DNA of 64,000 nucleotides, taken from NCBI RefSeq assembly GCF_001399675.1, contig NZ_LJCO01000077.1, positions 62,001 through 126,000 on the forward strand. The letters are read 5' to 3'. Position 1 is the first letter of the stretch, and each line of letters begins with the position of its first letter. The DNA is from Paenalicyclobacillus ferrooxydans. GTDB lineage: Bacteria; Bacillota; Bacilli; Alicyclobacillales; Alicyclobacillaceae. Positions 59,740 to 64,000 of the stretch are shown here, in pieces. A model generated the notes under the pieces. The model was not told the origin of the DNA and searched no databases. It worked only from the letters and a program-made list of their open reading frames with translations. A program made the translations under genes and the position numbers.

Positions 59740-60483
59740 TCATGCAAGTTGTCTAGAATGGATGCCAAGAATTTGCGAGGATATTTCTTCAGCATTCCTA
59801 GGACGATTCAGTTCAATAATATGACCAGCCTTAGTCAAATAAAATACCCTTGTGCATATTGAGCTTGCCAAGGCAAAGTCATGGGTGACCAGAAGGATGC
59901 TCTTCCCACGTTTAACGAGATCAGTGAGGGCATTCCGTGACTTTTCTTGAAAATCTTGATCACCTACAGCAAAGACCTCGTCTAGAAGAAAGATGTCTGG
60001 GTCGACTGAGAGAACCACGCTAAATGCGAGACGCATCTGCATGCCCGTAGAATATTTCCGAAGCGGGACGTCCAAAAACTGACCAATTCCAGAGAATTCT
60101 TCGATATGCCCCATCCGGCGTTTCATCACAGAACGCGGGACACCAAGTAGACTACCGTAAACAAAAGCGTTTTCGCGTCCTGTAAGTTCACCATGGAAAC
60201 CGATACCCACCTCTAGAATCGAAGCAACCGTGCCACTGGTTTCGATATGGCCTTCAGTTGGAGTTAAGATACCTGCAATCACCTTGAGTAGAGTACTCTT
60301 TCCAGCCCCATTCTCCCCAACAACCCCTATCAATTCGCCCGGGTTGACCTGTAAAGAAATATTGTCTAAGACTCGTAAAATACGTTTCTCCTCGTGGTCC
60401 GGAGCGACAAACCACTCTTTTAGAGAAATACGTCTATCCTTCGACAGGTCAAACTCTTTTGAAACTCCATGTATCTCTATCAC
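59740..60483 (-). CDS. ABC transporter ATP-binding protein for polysaccharide export (Wzt/TagH type)
   Basis: 247 residues. Walker A VVGENGAGKSTLLK, signature YSTGMQMRLAF, Walker B DPDIFLLDEVFAVGD and switch VTHD; the ISLKEWF start is typical of Wzt/TagH proteins. It ends shortly after the nucleotide-binding domain and lacks the C-terminal glycan-binding domain of some Wzt proteins. It powers export of undecaprenyl-linked glycan with the adjacent permease, which lies 12 bases upstream on the transcript. Confidence 0.93.
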   Translation of the reverse strand: MIEIHGVSKEFDLSKDRRISLKEWFVAPDHEEKRILRVLDNISLQVNPGELIGVVGENGAGKSTLLKVIAGILTPTEGHIETSGTVASILEVGIGFHGELTGRENAFVYGSLLGVPRSVMKRRMGHIEEFSGIGQFLDVPLRKYSTGMQMRLAFSVVLSVDPDIFLLDEVFAVGDQDFQEKSRNALTDLVKRGKSILLVTHDFALASSICTRVFYLTKAGHIIELNRPRNAEEISSQILGIHSRQLA

Positions 60484-60495
60484 CCTGCGACCTCC

Positions 60496-61239
60496 TTATA
60501 TCCACTCCGCAATCTTGGAAGCATACCTTCGATAGGTTAGAGCAAATATCAAAACGATGATTACGATAATCCCCATACTGATATAGGTGTTAACCATAAG
60601 CCCTTGCCCCAAAACAGCATATTGATAAAGATTGACAACAAACGAAAAAGGGTTAAAGGACATCAGCCAGACATACTTGGTCGGAATAGACTGCCAACCA
60701 TACACCACAGGGGTGAGCCAGAACCACAGCATGACGAGAATGTCAACCAAGTGTCCGGTGTCGTGAAATCTAACATTCATAGCAGCCAAGATTCCACCCA
60801 GGCCTATTGAGAGTATTAATTGGACAGCTATGGCCGGAATCAGCATGAGCAACCTTAACGTATATGGGATATGGAAAACATACATACCAACCATAACCAC
60901 CAATAACGTCATTGCAAACACGACTCCATTGAAAAGTATAGTGCTATATACCAAAATGACGCGCGGAAAACGAGCCTTGGTAATAAGGGTAGAGTTGTCG
61001 GTATAAGCTCTCACTGAGGACGTTAAAGTAACTGAGAAGAAATTCCACGGAATTAGACTTGCCATCAAGTACATCGTATAGTGCGGCACACTTGATTTTA
61101 ACAACACCCCAAATACCCAACCGTAAGTAACCAATGTCAAGAGCGGATTCAGTAAAGACCAAAAGAAACCAAGTACGGTTCCTTTGTACTTCAGCTTTAG
61201 CTCCCTCCGTACCAGATTGAAAAGGAGGTCCGTGTACAC
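60496..61239 (-). CDS. ABC-2 type permease for polysaccharide export (Wzm/TagG type)
   Basis: About 247 residues, six TM helices. The cytosolic N-terminus LFNLVRRELKLKYKGTVLGFFWSLLNPL is diagnostic for Wzm/TagG/RfbA-type permeases; NVRFHDTGHLVDILVMLWFWLTPVVY and FNPFSFVVNLYQYAVLGQG are further family blocks. GTG 61239 is chosen because homologues start here and GGAG lies upstream; an in-frame extension to 61308 adds a hydrophobic stretch without a site. Forms the transporter with the next gene. Confidence 0.92.
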   Translation of the reverse strand: MYTDLLFNLVRRELKLKYKGTVLGFFWSLLNPLLTLVTYGWVFGVLLKSSVPHYTMYLMASLIPWNFFSVTLTSSVRAYTDNSTLITKARFPRVILVYSTILFNGVVFAMTLLVVMVGMYVFHIPYTLRLLMLIPAIAVQLILSIGLGGILAAMNVRFHDTGHLVDILVMLWFWLTPVVYGWQSIPTKYVWLMSFNPFSFVVNLYQYAVLGQGLMVNTYISMGIIVIIVLIFALTYRRYASKIAEWI

Positions 61240-61439
61240 AATTAAACAACTCCACTCTAGTCCAAAGACCAATAGTATTAGGCAACTTGTGGTATTGTAC
61301 CACACCATTCGACACGATTTGACATCAACAATCGGAAGGCTCGCTTTGACTATTTCATGGGTTGTTCCCCCTGCCCAGCCTTGTCAAAGAGCATCGAACG
61401 GATCCACAGTAGACGATCGGCTATATTCTAAGAACAGCT

Positions 61440-62336
61440 TTACATAGGTGTTCTTTTGTTGTTTCTCAGCGAAGCTAACATTCTATGTCCGATATATACC
61501 ACCGCCAATATGATACGAAGCCCAGTCCACCCCCAAAATCCGAGTTGAGTAGGATGTCTCTTTCGGTAATACATTCCCATTGTGCCGTAGAAATAAAGTA
61601 AAGACGTGGTTGTGGATTTGCCACCATTCCCGCCTTTGAGATGCAAGGTAGTAGCTGCGCCCTCATACCACACGCGATAACCAGCGTCTTTGATCCGATA
61701 ACACCAGTCGATATCCTCTCCATACATAAAGAACTCTTCATCAAGCGCACCCACGATGCTGATCACGGAAGCGGGCACCATCATGAAGGCACCAGAGACA
61801 CAGTCGACATCGTAACACTTCGTCTCATCCAAGTATGTCAAGTTATAACTTGCTAGCCATCGGGATCTAGGGAACAAGAGCGACAATCCTGATAGCCTGC
61901 TAAAGCTATTCCACAGCGTGGGAAATGAACGTTTACACGCTCTGTCTAACGAGCCGTCCCGCAGGATCAACCTACACCCAATAGCACCAATCTGCTTATC
62001 CCGTTCTAACACCTCTTTACACGATACTATTGCATCCGAGCCTACAACCGTGTCTGGGTTTAACAATAATACCATGTCGCCACGTGCTTGTTCTATGGCG
62101 CGATTATTGGCATAGGCATATCCTGTGTTCCGTTTCAACTCTAACAGTTGGAAACTAGCAAACAGGAAACTATGAGACTTCTGGTATTCCATCAACCATC
62201 GAAGGGTACCGTCTGATGAAGCGTTGTCAGCTACAACAACCTCCAATTCGGAAGCAATTGGATTGATCTCTAGCGACGCCAGGCAATCCGGAAGCACGGA
62301 CATAGAATTATAAGTTACGAGGATAACCGAGATCAT
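61440..62336 (-). CDS. GT2 glycosyltransferase
   Basis: 298 residues. ISVILVTYNSMSVLPDCLASL, VVADNASSDGTLRWLMEY, KRNTGYAYANNRAIEQARGD, metal motif LLLNPDTVVG, CVSGAFMMVPASVISIVGALDEEFFMYGEDIDWCYRIKDAGY, and a C-terminal amphipathic/hydrophobic part. Resembles WbbL-type rhamnosyltransferases. ATG 62336 has AGAGGAG 7 bases upstream; the reading from 62360 has none. Its start overlaps the preceding GT2 gene by 29 bases. A 200-base gap follows before the permease gene. Confidence 0.88.
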   Translation of the reverse strand: MISVILVTYNSMSVLPDCLASLEINPIASELEVVVADNASSDGTLRWLMEYQKSHSFLFASFQLLELKRNTGYAYANNRAIEQARGDMVLLLNPDTVVGSDAIVSCKEVLERDKQIGAIGCRLILRDGSLDRACKRSFPTLWNSFSRLSGLSLLFPRSRWLASYNLTYLDETKCYDVDCVSGAFMMVPASVISIVGALDEEFFMYGEDIDWCYRIKDAGYRVWYEGAATTLHLKGGNGGKSTTTSLLYFYGTMGMYYRKRHPTQLGFWGWTGLRIILAVVYIGHRMLASLRNNKRTPM

Positions 62337-63300
62337 ACAGCGTCTCCTCTCCCACAGCATCGGCTTCTCGCAACCGTGTCCGCTCCGCCACGTGATGCTT
62401 CCAAGACTTCCTAACTAACCCTGCAACCTTACGCGCCGATTTTGGCCTCAAAATCCACAGAACTGCGTAGCGCCACAGTTCCATCAGCACACTAATTAGA
62501 AGCATCGTAGAGACACGTGGTATGTGCCGTATCAGCATCGCCACCTGGTTGGAAAAGGAGTGTACAATCGCCATCTGGTCCATTTTGTACCATTTTGTCC
62601 ATCCTCTGTCATGAAAAGCCAGTGCATCATGGATGTAAAGGAATTTCCAGTTCCTCCGCAGTGCACGCCAGCACAAGTCCACGTCTTCCTTGTACAGGAA
62701 GAACTCCTCATCGAAAACATTCCCCAGATGCATCAGATCAGTTAACATCGACACCCTATAGAAGGCTGCCGCCCCACAGATGCCCCACACTTCCTGAGTA
62801 ACTTCATACTGCCCACCATCCAGTTGTCCAGCTCCGCGGTCTCGCACATGAAAAAAACTTCCCATGTAGAGTCCCGTGCTGTCAATAACAGAGGAATTTA
62901 TAGCACGTCCATCACCTCGCCTCAAGAGTTTGCCTATTGCACCCCCGATACCTAATCTCTTGTCCACTTCTTTTAAGAGACACTCAATATAAGTGCCGGA
63001 CAACTCTACGTCTGGATTTAGGGTCAAAACATAGTCCACTGCGTGGCTAATAGCCAACCGAAATCCAACGTTGTGCCCGCCAGCATACCCGAGATTTTCC
63101 TTGTTTCGAATGATCGTAACATCTTTGTACTTGGCCTCCATAAAATCAGCACAACCGTCATCTGAATCATTGTCAACAATTACAACATAAGCAGGAATTA
63201 TCGTCTGCCCCAAAACCGACTCAATGCATTTGTCGATAACTTTGATGCTGTTGTACGTGACAATTTGCACCTGAACTCGAGTTTCTTGGTCAGTAGGCAT
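62308..63300 (-). CDS. GT2 glycosyltransferase
   Basis: 330 residues. VQVQIVTYNSIKVIDKCIESVL, YVVIVDNDSDDGCADFME, KENLGYAGGHNVGFRLA, metal motif LTLNPDVELSG, WGICGAAAFYRVSMLTDL, FDEEFFLYKEDVDLCWRALRRNW. The C-terminal basic helices (KSARKVAGLVRKSWKHHVAERTRL) suggest membrane association. Start taken at ATG 63300 (GGTGGG upstream), overlapping the end of the sugar transferase by 11 bases; GTG 63315 is the alternative. Probably the first extending transferase after the initiating enzyme. Confidence 0.88.
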   Translation of the reverse strand: MPTDQETRVQVQIVTYNSIKVIDKCIESVLGQTIIPAYVVIVDNDSDDGCADFMEAKYKDVTIIRNKENLGYAGGHNVGFRLAISHAVDYVLTLNPDVELSGTYIECLLKEVDKRLGIGGAIGKLLRRGDGRAINSSVIDSTGLYMGSFFHVRDRGAGQLDGGQYEVTQEVWGICGAAAFYRVSMLTDLMHLGNVFDEEFFLYKEDVDLCWRALRRNWKFLYIHDALAFHDRGWTKWYKMDQMAIVHSFSNQVAMLIRHIPRVSTMLLISVLMELWRYAVLWILRPKSARKVAGLVRKSWKHHVAERTRLREADAVGEETLYDLGYPRNL

Positions 63301-64000
63301 TTTTGCGAAACCCACCGCGAATGGTTCGAATTACAATTTTAAGGTCCATCGAAAACGACCAATTTTCAATATACTGGAGGTCATAGTCAATACGGCGCTG
63401 AATAGAAGTATCTCCTCTCCATCCGTGAACCTGCGCCCACCCTGTAATACCAGGCCTCACTCGGTGCTTGACCATATATCGCGGTACTTCTTCGCGAAAT
63501 CTCTCGACAAATCCAGGGCGTTCTGGCCTTGGCCCAATAATACTCATGTCTCCCAATAATACATTCCAAAATTGTGGTAACTCATCTAGACTGGTCTTAC
63601 GAAGGAACCGACCAAACTTCGTGCAACGAGGATCATTAGGTACTGTCCACATGCCGTCGTCTTCTTGGTTTTCATATGGACAGTAGACCATCGTGCGGAA
63701 CTTATACATCCGAAAGGTCCGCCGATTGCGTCCAGCCCTCTCTTGCCGAAACAGTACCGGACCCGGAGAGGTAAGCTTGACTCCAATGGCAATGGCTGTA
63801 TACAGCGGTGAGAGAACGACTAGGACAAGAACGCTAAACACGATGTCAAAGACTCGCTTAAGGCCGGCATTTACTGCGTCATCCAATGGAACATACCTTG
63901 TATCAATGAGTGGCATTCCCGCAAAGTTCTCAAAACGAGGATTCGCTGGCAAGATGTCGAAGTAATCCGGAACAATGAGAGACTGAATTCCTGCGGACTC
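63290..64000 (-). CDS. Undecaprenyl-phosphate sugar phosphotransferase (polyprenyl glycosylphosphotransferase), partial
   Basis: The C-terminal 236 residues are visible; the frame stays open to the right edge. The first visible residues (IQSLIVPDYFDILPANPRFE) are the end of the nucleotide-binding-like domain, followed by the hydrophobic re-entrant segment RVFDIVFSVLVLVVLSPLYT and the catalytic bacterial sugar transferase domain: GPVLFRQERAGRNRRTFRMY with KFRTM, FLRKTSLDELPQFWNVLLGDMS, IIGPRPERPGFVERF, VRPGITGWAQVHGWRGDTS and DLQYIENWSFSMDLKI. It starts glycan assembly by moving sugar-1-phosphate to undecaprenyl phosphate. It is the intact counterpart of the decayed gene at 44540. Confidence 0.93.
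   Translation of the reverse strand, partial: ESAGIQSLIVPDYFDILPANPRFENFAGMPLIDTRYVPLDDAVNAGLKRVFDIVFSVLVLVVLSPLYTAIAIGVKLTSPGPVLFRQERAGRNRRTFRMYKFRTMVYCPYENQEDDGMWTVPNDPRCTKFGRFLRKTSLDELPQFWNVLLGDMSIIGPRPERPGFVERFREEVPRYMVKHRVRPGITGWAQVHGWRGDTSIQRRIDYDLQYIENWSFSMDLKIVIRTIRGGFRKNAY

Noticed and set aside
1..64000. tRNA, rRNA, transposase or phage genes
   Set aside because: Looked for TPsiC-arm-like GGTTCRA patterns, rRNA cores and DDE/tyrosine recombinase motifs; nothing convincing found by eye.

Overview
The window looks like chromosomal DNA of a spore-former-type Firmicute, most likely Alicyclobacillus or a close relative. This is inferred from roughly 50% GC, strong AGGAGG-type ribosome binding sites with many TTG and GTG starts, a SipW/TasA locus, a G1 (eqolisin-type) glutamic endopeptidase, a c-di-GMP-I riboswitch in front of a chemoreceptor, and a GtaB/Rml/Glf glycan cluster. 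No tRNA, rRNA, CRISPR array or insertion sequence was recognised.

Left part (1-15 kb): a pyruvate dehydrogenase E1 pair (beta truncated by the edge; alpha with a collagen-like tail) is followed by a 1.2 kb gene-free stretch. That stretch holds a 52-bp tandem repeat array (15 units), each unit carrying a near-perfect palindrome. Then come a P-loop kinase-like gene, a benzoylformate-decarboxylase-like TPP enzyme, a chemoreceptor behind a c-di-GMP-I riboswitch, L-lactate dehydrogenase, a UspA protein, a hairpin-dense 600-base region that may be a large non-coding RNA, a MerR regulator, a radical SAM protein, an MFS exporter and a Pro/Gly/Gln-rich protein. Short tandem repeats (7-mers and 14-mers) sit in the intergenic gaps.

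c-di-GMP and surface block (15-27 kb): a divergent HD-GYP phosphodiesterase / GGDEF cyclase pair and a HTH/coiled-coil protein lead into two divergent operons. One encodes an exosortase-like protein with a small secreted protein ending in LPETR-hydrophobic-basic. The other encodes a DivIVA-like protein, a 57-residue membrane protein, a GT2 synthase and a GT-C membrane glycosyltransferase. The GT2 has an N-terminal MshEN-type region with the two 24-residue, 5-spaced motifs known to bind c-di-GMP. This is my best candidate for an undescribed system: a c-di-GMP-gated glycan synthase coupled to exosortase-type surface attachment. A secreted stalk-domain/DUF6612-like protein follows.

Catabolic block (27-33.8 kb): an MFS carrier, an isocitrate-lyase/PEP-mutase family lyase, an HMG-CoA-lyase family enzyme, a class III CoA-transferase and a second MFS carrier face a divergent FadR-type GntR regulator, with repeated ATTGTATRCAAT sites between them. 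The set fits activation and cleavage of a branched hydroxy-dicarboxylic acid. EcsC-family and long coiled-coil HlyD-type adaptor genes follow.

Biofilm block (37-44 kb): three SipW-type substrates with the SipW signal peptidase, an orphan NarL-type response regulator, a second GGDEF cyclase and the G1 protease.

Glycan block (44.5-64 kb, minus strand): a decayed polyprenyl glycosylphosphotransferase, dTDP-rhamnose genes, a UDP-glucose pyrophosphorylase, GH43, GH2 and beta-helix proteins, five GT2 enzymes, UDP-galactopyranose mutase, a Wzm/Wzt exporter and an intact initiating sugar transferase running off the right edge. Together they should make, export and perhaps trim a rhamnose/galactofuranose-containing heteropolysaccharide. 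All functional calls rest on motif and family recognition by eye; no database search was run.
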